Both the position numbers and the translations under genes were made by a program. The notes under the pieces were generated by a model. The model was not told the DNA's origin and ran no database searches. It saw nothing but the letters and a program-made list of their open reading frames with translations. From Eubacteriales bacterium (GTDB lineage: Bacteria; Bacillota; Clostridia; Peptostreptococcales; Anaerovoracaceae), in contig JAQUXD010000005.1 of assembly GCA_028692535.1 (NCBI GenBank), forward strand, positions 1 to 29,609: a DNA stretch of 29,609 nt, written 5' to 3'. The number at the start of each line of letters is the position of its first letter. The stretch's first letter is position 1. Of the stretch, positions 7,308-16,008 are shown in pieces.

Positions 7308-8555
7308 ATGAATTTTCAAAAGCAAAACATCACTAACTACAATTTGTATGACACGGCTGTGGACAATATGTTTATCGCCGAATATATGGCCACGGCGCCG
7401 GGCGACTACGTCAAAGCCTATCTTTTAGCGCTGATGTACGCCGATCTGAGCGTTCCCTGCACCAACGAAAGCTTGGCCCGGGAGCTGGGGATCACCGTCG
7501 AAGAGGTGCTGCTGGCCTGGAATCACTGGGAAAAGCTGGGTCTCGTATTGAAAAAATACCCGGATCCGGAAAACCGGCTTCGCTATACGGTGGAGTTTTT
7601 GAACATTCGGGAAGCTCGCTTCGGCAAAGCCCGTGTGTCTTCCGAGCACAAGCCCGGCTCCGTCAAGCTGACAGATCAGGAGCTGGCGCAGCTCTACCGG
7701 GATATCGAAGCTGTTACCGGACGGCTCTTCGAAGGAAGGGAAATGCAAGAGATCGTATCCTGGCTCACGGACTACAGCATCGCACCTGATGTGATACTCC
7801 TGTGTTACAAATACTGCATGCGCAACCGAAAAACCAGCAAATATCGGTATGTGGGAGCCGTACTCAAGGATTGGGTCCAGCAGGGTCTTCGGACCGTGGC
7901 CGATGTGGAGCAGCATTTGGAGAACACCGACGCGCGGCATTTTCTGCACAAGCGCATCCTGAAATCATTGGGCTTTTCCCGCAACGCTACCGAGGAAGAG
8001 CGAAGGATCATGGATACCTGGTTCGACGATTTGGATTACGATATCGAACGGGTCCTGGAAGCCTGCCGCAAGACCAGCGGCATTTCCAATCCCAACATCA
8101 ATTACATCAACAGCGTGCTCACGGCTTGGAAACGGGAAGAAAAAGGCGAAGTCGGCAGCGGCGATTCCGAAAGCCTCTATAAGCGCGTGATGGATCTGTA
8201 CGAAAAAGAGCGGACAAACAACGAGATCAGAACGCGGGAAAATCTGGAACAGGTCTTTCAGAAGGCGCCCAGGGTGCGGGACATCCTCCGGGAAATGCGG
8301 GAAGCCAGCTACCGAATGTCCAAGGCGATGCTTATGGGTGTCAACGGGCAGGACGCCGTCCGTCGGGAGCAGGAAACCATCGACGGACTCCTCCTGGAAA
8401 AGGAGAGTCTGTTGCAAGAAAACGGATTTCCTTCGGATATCACCGAGACTGTGTTTACTTGTAAAGAGTGCAAGGACTCCGGTTTGCTGGAAAACGGCGA
8501 GCGCTGCCCCTGCTTTAAAGAAAAAGCCGAACGCTTGCTGTCGGAGGCATCGTAG
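7308..8555 (+). CDS. DnaD-like replication initiation protein with a DnaC N-terminal-like zinc-cluster tail
   Basis: The N-terminal part (about residues 15-105) resembles the winged-helix domain of Firmicutes DnaD. Two DnaD/phage-associated (DnaB_2) repeats follow, at about 123-207 and 215-277. Each carries the YxxxxLxxW-type motif (YVGAVLKDW and YINSVLTAW). DnaD proteins help open origins and restart forks. The last 125 residues look like the N-terminus of the clostridial helicase loader DnaC: a charged helical segment, then C385-x2-C388 and C400-x-C402 in CKECKDSG...CPCFKEK. In Clostridia this segment normally starts a separate DnaC with an AAA+ ATPase. Here the frame stops right after the Cys cluster and no P-loop follows. 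The gene may be a fusion and truncation of dnaD and dnaC. It starts 8 bases after purA. Confidence 0.8.
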   Translation: MNFQKQNITNYNLYDTAVDNMFIAEYMATAPGDYVKAYLLALMYADLSVPCTNESLARELGITVEEVLLAWNHWEKLGLVLKKYPDPENRLRYTVEFLNIREARFGKARVSSEHKPGSVKLTDQELAQLYRDIEAVTGRLFEGREMQEIVSWLTDYSIAPDVILLCYKYCMRNRKTSKYRYVGAVLKDWVQQGLRTVADVEQHLENTDARHFLHKRILKSLGFSRNATEEERRIMDTWFDDLDYDIERVLEACRKTSGISNPNINYINSVLTAWKREEKGEVGSGDSESLYKRVMDLYEKERTNNEIRTRENLEQVFQKAPRVRDILREMREASYRMSKAMLMGVNGQDAVRREQETIDGLLLEKESLLQENGFPSDITETVFTCKECKDSGLLENGERCPCFKEKAERLLSEAS

Positions 8556-8593
8556 CATCGAAAGAGCAAACTGAGGATGACGGAGGCTTGTGG

Positions 8594-10927
8594 ATGGATC
8601 GGGATTCCGGAAACAACAACAGTAAAGATAAAAATCTGAACGAAACGATTCAGTCGGCCGAAGCCAGGATGGAGCTGGAGAGGCTCCTGAAAAAGAGTAT
8701 CGAAAAAATCAGCGCTCAGGACGTGCAAACCGACCTGGATGCGCTTTTGCAGCGCCGTAAAGAAGAGCGTGAAAAGGAACGGGAGAATTATTATAAGACC
8801 CGGGAAGAGCGGAAGCGCAGCACTCAGAAGCGCAAGGAGAAAATGGCCGCGGCGGAAGCGGCCGCCAAAATAAAGAAAGAGGAAAAAGAAAAGAAAAAGG
8901 CGCAGCTTCAGGAAAAGCGGAAAGCCAGGAAGTCTGCGAAAAAGAATCTGGACGAACGACGCCAGGCCAGAGATCTGGCGGCCCGCACCCGAAGCGAGGA
9001 AGAAAACAAGAATGTACGCCGGGAAAAGCCTCAGCCGCACCGTGCGGAAGGGGATCCGTCCGTCGTCGGAGAGGCCGCCGGAACAGCGGTCAAAAAGCTG
9101 GGACAGGCCTTTGCCGGCCTGGAAGCCTTTGTCAAAGAAGAAACCGGTCTGCGCAAGAGAACATCCGTTCCGACGCCGGGCGACAAACCCGAGAAGCCGG
9201 CGAAAAAGAAGAGTCGTTTAGCGCTGTTTGCCGAAAAAGAAAAAGGACCCCAGGAAGAGCCCGTCAAAAGAAGAGAAGGAATGTTTCGCCGGAGCGGCCG
9301 TTTTTGGAGAACCATTCGAAAACGCCGGGACAGGATGAAGGGGCGGGAGTATTACACCGCAGAGAAGAAGCGAGCGGTATATCGTGCGATTTTCAACGAT
9401 TGCTTTGCGCCGCTTTCTGATGCCTGGGACGATTTTCTGGAGACCAGCTGGTACTTTCTGACCAGGACGGGACGGGATGCCTGGGCGATTTGCCTGTTCA
9501 TCAGCGATATGACCGTCAAGGCGGCGTTCTATCTCTGGAGCGGGATCCTGACGGTCTGGGATCTGGTCTGGGACGTCCGGTATTGGATCGAAGCCAACAA
9601 GACCGTATTTTTAAAGAAATTTGTGTTGCTGGTGTTTTCGGCAGCGGCGATCGCAATATTTTTCGGAAGTATCACGGCTTACGAATACAGCTATTACGGT
9701 AAAGTTCTGGGCATTGCCAAAAGCGAATATGAGGTGTACAAGACGATTGAAGTGCTGGGGGACAAGCTGTCGGAAGCCTCCGGCGCCAATGTGTCCTTGA
9801 ACGTGGAGCGCGATATCGAATTTCGCCGGATCATGGGTTTCAATTTGGACATCGATACGGATGAAGACATTCTCAACACGCTGACTTACATGAAGGATCT
9901 TCAGGTTCGGGCCTACGGCGTGTTCATCGATGACAACATGGTCGTGGTTCTGGAAAACGAATCTGCCGCTTCAGAGCTTCTCAAAAATATCCAGAACGCT
10001 TACGCCGGCGACCGGCAGGGCGTGATTTACGACTCGATTTCTTTCGGAGAAAAGATCACGGTCCAGGAAGTGGGCGTACAGCTGGGTGAGATCTGGAACC
10101 AAAAGGACGCCCAGCATTACTTGATGACCGGCTCCAAGGTGGAGCGAAAGCACGTGGTCGCCCAGGGTGAAACTTTCGGTCAGATCGCCAAGAAATACGG
10201 TCTCACCAGCGAAGAACTTGCAGCCTCCAACCCGGGAATCAACCGGGATAAGATCTATATCGGACAACAGCTGTCCCTGACCCACGGAGCACCGCTGGTA
10301 ACGGTCCACAGCACAGAGACAGCGACGTACTATGAGCGGATCGATTACGGCACGCAATACATTGATAATGCATCGATCTATCAGGGTGAAACTGAAGTCA
10401 AATCCAGAGGCGTATATGGTCAGAATCAGATTGTGGCTCAAGTGATCCGGTCCAACGGCGTTGAAATCAGCCGGAAGATCCTGACCGCCGACAAGTTGTC
10501 GGATCCGGTGGACGAGGTGCTCTATCGAGGGACGAAGCCTATTCCGCCCAAGGAAGGCACGGGAACCTTTGCCTATCCGATTCGGACGTATACCATTACA
10601 TCTCGCTTCGGCACGCGCTGGGGTCGGATGCACACCGGTGTGGACTTCGGTTCCTCCACCGGAACAAAAATCTATGCTTCCGACGGCGGAACCGTCACGT
10701 TCTCCGGATGGAAGGGCAGTTATGGATATGTGATCATCATCAATCACGGATCCTTGTACGAAACCTACTATGCGCATTGCAGCAAACTGTTGGTGAGCGC
10801 CGGTGAAAAAGTGTATCAGGGACAGAACATCGCTTTGGTGGGAAGCACCGGAAACAGCACCGGACCTCATCTGCATTTTGAGATCCGATACCACGACAAG
10901 CCTAAAAACCCGCTGGACTATTTATAA
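8594..10927 (+). CDS. Membrane-anchored LysM-G5-M23 murein metallopeptidase
   Basis: Probable cell-wall hydrolase cutting peptidoglycan cross-bridges outside the cell. From the N-terminus: a roughly 250-residue, highly charged, coiled-coil-like cytoplasmic region; an amphipathic, Trp-rich stretch (about 270-330); one membrane segment (about 343-362, FVLLVFSAAAIAIFF); an outer segment; a LysM domain (about 518-565, VVAQGETFGQIAKKYGLT); a G5 domain (about 570-655); and a C-terminal M23 peptidase. The M23 ligands are present in HTGVDFG and HLHFE, with YYAHC between. A TTG at 8588 is in frame but lies only one base after CGGAGG (8581-8586). The ATG at 8594 has normal spacing and is preferred. The cytoplasmic region is unusually long for this family. 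Confidence 0.9.
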   Translation: MDRDSGNNNSKDKNLNETIQSAEARMELERLLKKSIEKISAQDVQTDLDALLQRRKEEREKERENYYKTREERKRSTQKRKEKMAAAEAAAKIKKEEKEKKKAQLQEKRKARKSAKKNLDERRQARDLAARTRSEEENKNVRREKPQPHRAEGDPSVVGEAAGTAVKKLGQAFAGLEAFVKEETGLRKRTSVPTPGDKPEKPAKKKSRLALFAEKEKGPQEEPVKRREGMFRRSGRFWRTIRKRRDRMKGREYYTAEKKRAVYRAIFNDCFAPLSDAWDDFLETSWYFLTRTGRDAWAICLFISDMTVKAAFYLWSGILTVWDLVWDVRYWIEANKTVFLKKFVLLVFSAAAIAIFFGSITAYEYSYYGKVLGIAKSEYEVYKTIEVLGDKLSEASGANVSLNVERDIEFRRIMGFNLDIDTDEDILNTLTYMKDLQVRAYGVFIDDNMVVVLENESAASELLKNIQNAYAGDRQGVIYDSISFGEKITVQEVGVQLGEIWNQKDAQHYLMTGSKVERKHVVAQGETFGQIAKKYGLTSEELAASNPGINRDKIYIGQQLSLTHGAPLVTVHSTETATYYERIDYGTQYIDNASIYQGETEVKSRGVYGQNQIVAQVIRSNGVEISRKILTADKLSDPVDEVLYRGTKPIPPKEGTGTFAYPIRTYTITSRFGTRWGRMHTGVDFGSSTGTKIYASDGGTVTFSGWKGSYGYVIIINHGSLYETYYAHCSKLLVSAGEKVYQGQNIALVGSTGNSTGPHLHFEIRYHDKPKNPLDYL

Positions 10928-10959
10928 TGCATATGTGAAAAGCAGATATGGAGAGTCCC

Positions 10960-12045
10960 ATGCTGAAATCAGTCGACAAAAAGAATCTTTTCAAAAGACT
11001 GGTGGAGGATGACTATCGCTATTATGTGCAAATGCAGTACATTCTTGTATTGGTCATCCTCACATCGGCAGTGATGTCGATCATGAATTATTTCACAGAT
11101 CAACGGGAGATGATGATGGTCACATTCGTGTTTTTTGTGATCTGTCTGCTGGATTTGTGGATCATCCGAAGAGCAAAGCGAGCCAGTGCTTTTGCTTTTT
11201 TCATGATTGAGACATCCATACTGGCATTGTTTACGTATTTCCTTATTTCGGGGGGCGCCGAGGGCTTCAGCGTCATCTGGATCTGCCTGCTTCCGGCCTG
11301 CGGCATGCTGTTTTCCGGATTAAAGCGCGGCGTCATCCTCTGCGCGATCATGTTTGGCATCACGGTTTTTCTGTTATGGACGTCTGGGGGGCAGGCGCTG
11401 CTCCGGTACGAATATTCACCTCACTTTCATATGCGCTTTCCTTTCCTTTATTTGTTTTTCTTTGCGATCGGTTACATCTTTGAAAAGATCAGAGCAGAAA
11501 CCAACTATGAGCTCCACACGCTGCGGGCGAAATATGAACGGATCTCCGTAACAGACACACTTACCCGGGTCCACAACAGATACTGGTTTAACGAACAGCG
11601 AACGAAAATGATCTCAGAAGAAATGCAGGCAGAGCCGAGTGCGGCAATCCTGGTGGATATCGATCACTTCAAGAGGATTAACGACGTCTACGGGCACGCT
11701 TTCGGCGATGTCGTTCTGGCACAAGTCGCCCTTGCGATCGAAGCGTGCCTGCGAAAAAACGACTGGTTCTGCCGTTGGGGCGGCGAGGAGTTTCTTGCCT
11801 TTATCCCCGGCTGCAGTCGGGAAACGGCTGTTCATATCGGTGAACGGATGCGAAGCGCAGTCAACAACTTGCGGATCCTTCACGAAAGCGGAGAAGAAGT
11901 TACCGTAACGGTCAGTATCGGCATCGCATTTACGGAAGCCGGACAGGTGTGGAGCGACACGGAGCTGTTCAGCTATGTGGATCGGATGCTTTACGACGCT
12001 AAGAAATGCGGACGCAATTGCATTCGATCAGGAATGCTGAAATAA
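10960..12045 (+). CDS. Six-TM membrane diguanylate cyclase (GGEEF)
   Basis: Makes the second messenger cyclic di-GMP from two GTP. About 185 N-terminal residues form six hydrophobic segments, a membrane sensor of unknown ligand. The GGDEF domain starts at VTDTLTRVHNRYWF and includes DIDHFKRINDVYGHAFGD and the active-site loop RWGGEEFLAF. RKND, five residues before GGEEF, is an intact RxxD inhibitory site, so product feedback is expected. The catalytic residues look complete. An in-frame ATG at 10948 is possible, but GGAGAG (10950-10955) fits the ATG at 10960 better. It runs convergent to clpB, with only 15 bases between the stops and no hairpin there. Confidence 0.92.
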   Translation: MLKSVDKKNLFKRLVEDDYRYYVQMQYILVLVILTSAVMSIMNYFTDQREMMMVTFVFFVICLLDLWIIRRAKRASAFAFFMIETSILALFTYFLISGGAEGFSVIWICLLPACGMLFSGLKRGVILCAIMFGITVFLLWTSGGQALLRYEYSPHFHMRFPFLYLFFFAIGYIFEKIRAETNYELHTLRAKYERISVTDTLTRVHNRYWFNEQRTKMISEEMQAEPSAAILVDIDHFKRINDVYGHAFGDVVLAQVALAIEACLRKNDWFCRWGGEEFLAFIPGCSRETAVHIGERMRSAVNNLRILHESGEEVTVTVSIGIAFTEAGQVWSDTELFSYVDRMLYDAKKCGRNCIRSGMLK

Positions 12046-12060
12046 GGATCAAATGAAGCA

Positions 12061-14658
12061 TCAATGCAGAACAGTCAGTTCTCCGTCCTTCAGATCTACT
12101 CGAAGGATGTCGCCCACCGACAGCTCGCTGGACAGAATGGCTCGGGCGATCAACGTTTCCACCCGGCTTTGAATAAACCGCTTCATGGGACGGGCTCCGT
12201 AGACCGGATCGTAGCTGCTTTCGATGATGTGCGCCTTCGCCGCTTCGGAGATCCGAAGTCCCAGCGACTGATCCTTCAGTCGCTTTTCCAAATGTGCCAG
12301 CAGCAGGTCCACGATCTGTCCGATGTCTTCCTTTGACAGCGGTTTGTAGAACACCACTTCGTCCAGGCGATTCAGGAATTCCGGCCGGAAGGTGGCCTGG
12401 AGCAGCTGCATCACCGAAGAGCGGGCTTCCGGTGTGATCTGACCGGTGGTTGACAAGCCTTCCAACAGGTACTGAGAGCCCAGGTTCGACGTCAGGATGA
12501 TGATGGTGTTTTTGAAGTCCACGGTCCGGCCTTGAGAGTCGGTGATCCGCCCATCGTCCAGAATCTGCAGAAGGATGTTGAAGACATCGGGGTGCGCCTT
12601 TTCGACTTCGTCGAAAAGGATGACGGAGTAGGGCTTCCGGCGGACAGCTTCCGTGAGCTGCCCTCCTTCGTCATAGCCGACGTAGCCCGGCGGCGCGCCG
12701 ATCAGTCTGGATACCGAAAATTTCTCCATGTATTCAGTCATGTCGATGCGGACGATGCTCCGCTCGTCATCGAATAGGGCTTCTGCCAGCGCCTTGGCCA
12801 GCTCGGTTTTACCCACACCGGTGGGTCCCAGGAACAGGAAGGAGCCGATGGGTCGGTTGGGGTCTGAAATGCCGGCCCGGGAGCGCAGGATTGCCCGAGA
12901 CACGCTTTGGACAGCTTCGTCTTGCCCCACCACTCGGCGGTGGAGGATCGTATCCAGCCTCAGGATTTTTTCCCGCTCTCCTTCCATTAGCTTGGAGACG
13001 GGCACACCGGTCCAGCGCGCTACGATCCGGGCGATCTCTTCCTCGGTGACCGTATCTCTTACCAATGTGTTGCCGGTTTTTCGCTCTTCGATGGACTTCT
13101 GTGCATCCGCAAGCTTCTTCTCCAGTTCGGGGAGCGTGGAATAGCGGAGCTTGGAAGCGGTTTCATATTCGTAGTTTCTCTGGGCGTCTTCGATTTCTGC
13201 GTTCGCCCGCTCGATATCCGCTTTGATTTCTTTGATCTCATCCACGCTGGATTTCTCCACATCCCACTTGGATTTCATTTCGTTGAATTGGTCATTCAGC
13301 TCAGAAAGCTCCTCGGAGATTTTTTCCTTTCGTTCCTTCGACAAGCTGTCCTGTTCTTTTTTAAGGGCCATTTCTTCGATTTCCAGCTGCATGATCTTGC
13401 GGCGCAGCGCGTCCAGTTCTGTGGGCATGGAGTCGATCTCCGTGCGGATCGATGCGCAAGCCTCGTCCACCAGATCGATGGCCTTGTCCGGGAGAAAACG
13501 ATCTGTGATGTAGCGGTTGGACAGCGTTGCCGCCGCCACCAGCGCGCCGTCCTGGATGGAAACACCATGGAAGATCTCATAGCGCTCTTTCAATCCTCGC
13601 AGGATGGAAACGGTATCCTCCACTGTGGGCTCCAGGACCATGACCGGTTGAAACCGCCTTTCCAGCGCCGCGTCCGACTCGATGTATTTTCGGTATTCGT
13701 CCAGCGTGGTGGCGCCGATGCAGTGCAGCTCGCCTCTGGCCAGCATGGGCTTCAGCAGGTTGCCCGCATCCATGGCGCCGTCGGTCTTGCCGGCGCCTAC
13801 GATATTGTGAAGCTCGTCGATAAAGAGCAAAACACGTCCCTGGCTGTTCTTCACTTCGTTTAATACAGCTTTTAACCGCTCTTCGAATTCGCCTCTGAAT
13901 TTGGCGCCGGCAATCAACGCACCCATGTCCAGAGCAAATATCGTTTTATTCTTGAGCCCTTCGGGAACGTCCCCTCGAAGGATTCGCTGAGCCAGTCCTT
14001 CGGCGATAGCGGTTTTTCCTACGCCCGGTTCGCCGATCAGGACGGGATTGTTCTTTGTTTTTCTGGACAGGATGCGGATCACGTTGCGAATCTCATCGTC
14101 CCTGCCGATCACGGGATCCAGCTTTTGCTCCCGGGCCTGGGTCACCAGGTCGAAACCGTACTTGTTTAAAGCGTCATAGGTTTCTTCCGGGTTGTCTCCC
14201 GTCACGCGTCCGCTTTTCACCGTGGCCAGCGCTTTCAGGAAAGTATCTTTGCGGATGCCGAAGTCCTTGAACAGCGAAGAGAGCGTAGCCGTCGGCTTTT
14301 CCAGAATCGAGAGAAAAATATGCTCCACGGAAACATATTCGTCGCCCATGGCGGCAGCGGTTTTTTCCGCAGCGATGAGCAGGCGGTCGCTCTCCGGCGA
14401 GATGTAGATCTTGTCCGGCTCCCGACCGCTGCCCGTCACCCGGGGGATGTTATCCAGTTTATGGTTCAGAATGCCTAAAAAAGCGTTAGTATCGACGCCC
14501 ATTTTCTCGAACAACGAGCCGATCAGCCCGCCGTCCTGGTCCAGCAAGGCGTACAACAAGTGTTCGGGCACGACCTGCAGATTCTGATTTTCCAGGGCAA
14601 TATTCTGAGCGTTGTTCAGCGCTTCCAGGGATTTTTGAGTACATTTTTGTGTGTTCAA
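12061..14658 (-). CDS. clpB: ATP-dependent chaperone ClpB
   Basis: Hexameric AAA+ disaggregase that threads aggregated proteins with DnaK help. The 865-residue length is usual. Clp-N repeats cover about 1-145. The first AAA+ domain has GEPGVGKTAIAEGLAQRI and ends with the Arg-rich ALERRFQPV. A long coiled-coil M-domain follows at about 400-525, which separates ClpB from ClpC/ClpA. The second AAA+ domain has GPTGVGKTELAKALAEALF, GAPPGYVGYDEGGQLTEAV and ILTSNLGS. The start codon is TTG at 14658, set by AGGAGGAG eight bases or so upstream; no nearby ATG is in frame. It follows the RHH gene by 26 bases. No HrcA CIRCE or CtsR box is visible. Confidence 0.96.
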   Translation of the reverse strand: MNTQKCTQKSLEALNNAQNIALENQNLQVVPEHLLYALLDQDGGLIGSLFEKMGVDTNAFLGILNHKLDNIPRVTGSGREPDKIYISPESDRLLIAAEKTAAAMGDEYVSVEHIFLSILEKPTATLSSLFKDFGIRKDTFLKALATVKSGRVTGDNPEETYDALNKYGFDLVTQAREQKLDPVIGRDDEIRNVIRILSRKTKNNPVLIGEPGVGKTAIAEGLAQRILRGDVPEGLKNKTIFALDMGALIAGAKFRGEFEERLKAVLNEVKNSQGRVLLFIDELHNIVGAGKTDGAMDAGNLLKPMLARGELHCIGATTLDEYRKYIESDAALERRFQPVMVLEPTVEDTVSILRGLKERYEIFHGVSIQDGALVAAATLSNRYITDRFLPDKAIDLVDEACASIRTEIDSMPTELDALRRKIMQLEIEEMALKKEQDSLSKERKEKISEELSELNDQFNEMKSKWDVEKSSVDEIKEIKADIERANAEIEDAQRNYEYETASKLRYSTLPELEKKLADAQKSIEERKTGNTLVRDTVTEEEIARIVARWTGVPVSKLMEGEREKILRLDTILHRRVVGQDEAVQSVSRAILRSRAGISDPNRPIGSFLFLGPTGVGKTELAKALAEALFDDERSIVRIDMTEYMEKFSVSRLIGAPPGYVGYDEGGQLTEAVRRKPYSVILFDEVEKAHPDVFNILLQILDDGRITDSQGRTVDFKNTIIILTSNLGSQYLLEGLSTTGQITPEARSSVMQLLQATFRPEFLNRLDEVVFYKPLSKEDIGQIVDLLLAHLEKRLKDQSLGLRISEAAKAHIIESSYDPVYGARPMKRFIQSRVETLIARAILSSELSVGDILRVDLKDGELTVLH

Positions 14659-14684
14659 TCCGATCTCCTCCTCTTTGTGTCAGC

Positions 14685-15338
14685 CTAGATCAGGCCGGTG
14701 CCCTTGTTCAGATAAGCCAGATATCTCTGCTCCAGTTCCGCAGGCGTATAGGTACCGCACAGGTACCCTTTCATCAATTCGTCAAACATTGTTACATAGG
14801 CCGAAATGGCCGTTCCAAGCTCCTCGTTGGTGTAGTCGCGATCCCGGGACACAGCAATGGTGCGCACCAGACGCGTATCATACAATTCGTAACGGATGGC
14901 GCCCGGCGCATAGTGCTGGGCGATATAAGCGTCTTCCAATCGTTTCCACAGCCGGAAAAAGGCGGTGATGTCCGAAAGCAACGCCGCCGATTGCGTGCGA
15001 AAGTTCACGTTCAGCTCTCCGATGGCGCCGTTGGGAACCCGATACAGCTGCACCAGATATTTGATCGTCGGCCGGTACTTGTATTCCAGGCTGCTCTTCA
15101 TAGACATGGTCAGCTGATTGGGCGCTACAAACGGGATCAGCTCGCCGGTCTCCGATAAAAGTTTTTCTATGCTTCGGAAGATGTTGTCGATCCGTTTTTC
15201 CGGTGTCATCAGCGAGACGTATTCTGCCAGGATCTGATTGACCAAATTGGATCGATTCGTGTTTTCCCGAAGGGCGATCTTGTCGATTTCCGCCACGACG
15301 CTGTCCATCAGCATCAGGCTGTACAAGTTTTTTTCCAT
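14685..15338 (-). CDS. Ribbon-helix-helix domain protein upstream of clpB
   Basis: Not a named family that I recognise. Residues 5-42 have the pattern of a ribbon-helix-helix DNA-binding fold: a strand (YSLMLMD), a helix (SVVAEIDKIALREN), the turn TNRS and a second helix (NLVNQILAEYVSLM). The remaining 170 residues are mixed helix and strand with no catalytic motif I can see, and could be an effector or oligomerisation domain. It has a good GGAGG and a strong promoter, and is first in an operon with clpB. I infer that it may regulate its own operon, because short palindromes overlap and flank the promoter -35. This is unproven. Confidence 0.75.
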   Translation of the reverse strand: MEKNLYSLMLMDSVVAEIDKIALRENTNRSNLVNQILAEYVSLMTPEKRIDNIFRSIEKLLSETGELIPFVAPNQLTMSMKSSLEYKYRPTIKYLVQLYRVPNGAIGELNVNFRTQSAALLSDITAFFRLWKRLEDAYIAQHYAPGAIRYELYDTRLVRTIAVSRDRDYTNEELGTAISAYVTMFDELMKGYLCGTYTPAELEQRYLAYLNKGTGLI

Positions 15339-15367
15339 AAATATCCTCCAGTTCCCCCTTTTTATTC

Positions 15368-15395
15368 ATCATATCAAAATCATTAAACTTGTCAA
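15368..15395 (-). promoter_or_regulatory. Sigma-A promoter of the RHH-clpB operon
   Basis: On the minus strand, TTGACA (15395-15390) is followed after 16 bases by TATGAT (15373-15368), close to consensus. The predicted start is near 15361, leaving a leader of about 22 bases that ends in GGAGG. The -35 sits inside the 9-base palindrome CTTGTCAAG (15388-15396). Confidence 0.75.
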
Positions 15396-15411
15396 GCAAT
15401 TTATATAAATT
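15388..15411. promoter_or_regulatory. Palindromes at the RHH-clpB promoter (candidate operator)
   Basis: Two adjacent palindromes: CTTGTCAAG (15388-15396), covering the -35 box, and the perfect 14-base AATTTATATAAATT (15398-15411) just upstream of it. RHH repressors often bind short inverted repeats at their own promoters, so this is a candidate autoregulatory site. The AT-rich palindrome might instead act simply as an UP-type element. Confidence 0.35.
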
Positions 15412-15482
15412 AACAAACAAAGTATGTCTGCGGCATAGTATGGATAAAGGTGCGGGCCAAAGAGCAGGTCGGGATATTTTAA

Positions 15483-15510
15483 TAGACAGGGTCGGTCCGT
15501 GTGTTATAGA
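15483..15510 (+). promoter_or_regulatory. Predicted promoter of the DUF212 gene
   Basis: TAGACA (15483-15488), 16 bases, TATAGA (15505-15510). The predicted start, near 15517, falls after the upstream in-frame ATG at 15499, which supports the ATG at 15538 as the true start. Confidence 0.4.
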
Positions 15511-15537
15511 ATGAAAAAAACGACGGGAAGGATACAC

Positions 15538-15969
15538 ATGGATGTACTGTTGACCTCAGTGGCAGCCTGGCTGGTTGCGCAGCTGATCAAACTGTTTTAC
15601 TACCGGAGAGAAAACGGATGGTTCAATTTAGCCGTCATGACCGCTTCCGGCGGCATGCCCAGTTCTCATGCGGCGCTGGTGACGGCGGCCACGGTGCGTG
15701 TCGCGCTGGCAGAAGGGGTCCTTTCTCCCCTCTTCGGTGTAAGCGCGGTCTTTGCCCTGGTGGTGATGTACGATGCGACCGGTGTGCGTCATTCGGTGGG
15801 AGAGCAAGCCAAAACGCTCAACAGGATCCAGGAAGAGCTGAAGGCCTTGATCGCCTTGGATACAGACATGATCAAGGAAGTGCTCGGCCATACGGGCTTT
15901 CAGGTTTTGATCGGGTTTCTGATCGGACTGATGACCGGGATCCTTTCCATATGGATCCCGTTGCCATAA
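15538..15969 (+). CDS. Divergent PAP2 (DUF212/YuiD-like) membrane protein
   Basis: Small integral membrane protein of the divergent PAP2 family, distantly related to acid phosphatases; the true substrate is not established. The 143 residues contain the family marks SGGMPSSHAALVTA, YDATGVRHSVGEQAKTLN and, near the end, the GHTGFQVLIGFLIGL segment. Several hydrophobic stretches fit three or four membrane spans. The ORF extends upstream to an ATG at 15499, but GGGAAGG before 15538 and the promoter position favour the shorter protein, whose length matches the family. It reads away from the RHH-clpB operon. The aminotransferase gene follows after 39 bases. Confidence 0.88.
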   Translation: MDVLLTSVAAWLVAQLIKLFYYRRENGWFNLAVMTASGGMPSSHAALVTAATVRVALAEGVLSPLFGVSAVFALVVMYDATGVRHSVGEQAKTLNRIQEELKALIALDTDMIKEVLGHTGFQVLIGFLIGLMTGILSIWIPLP

Positions 15970-16008
15970 TGCAAAAAGGGGCCGCAGATCGGCCCGGGGG
16001 GAGCGGAT

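Noticed and set aside
12046..12085. AGAAC-AGTCA-GTTCT inverted repeat near the convergent ends of the cyclase gene and clpB as a terminator
   Set aside because: Only five pairs, inside the last clpB codons, with no T tract on either strand.
15339..15480. CIRCE or CtsR heat-shock operator before the RHH-clpB operon
   Set aside because: Neither TTAGCACTC-N9-GAGTGCTAA nor the GGTCAAA direct repeat is present.
15970..16008. GGGCC...GGCCC hairpin between the DUF212 and aminotransferase genes as a terminator
   Set aside because: Short stem and no T tract. It may touch the ribosome binding site, but nothing more can be claimed.
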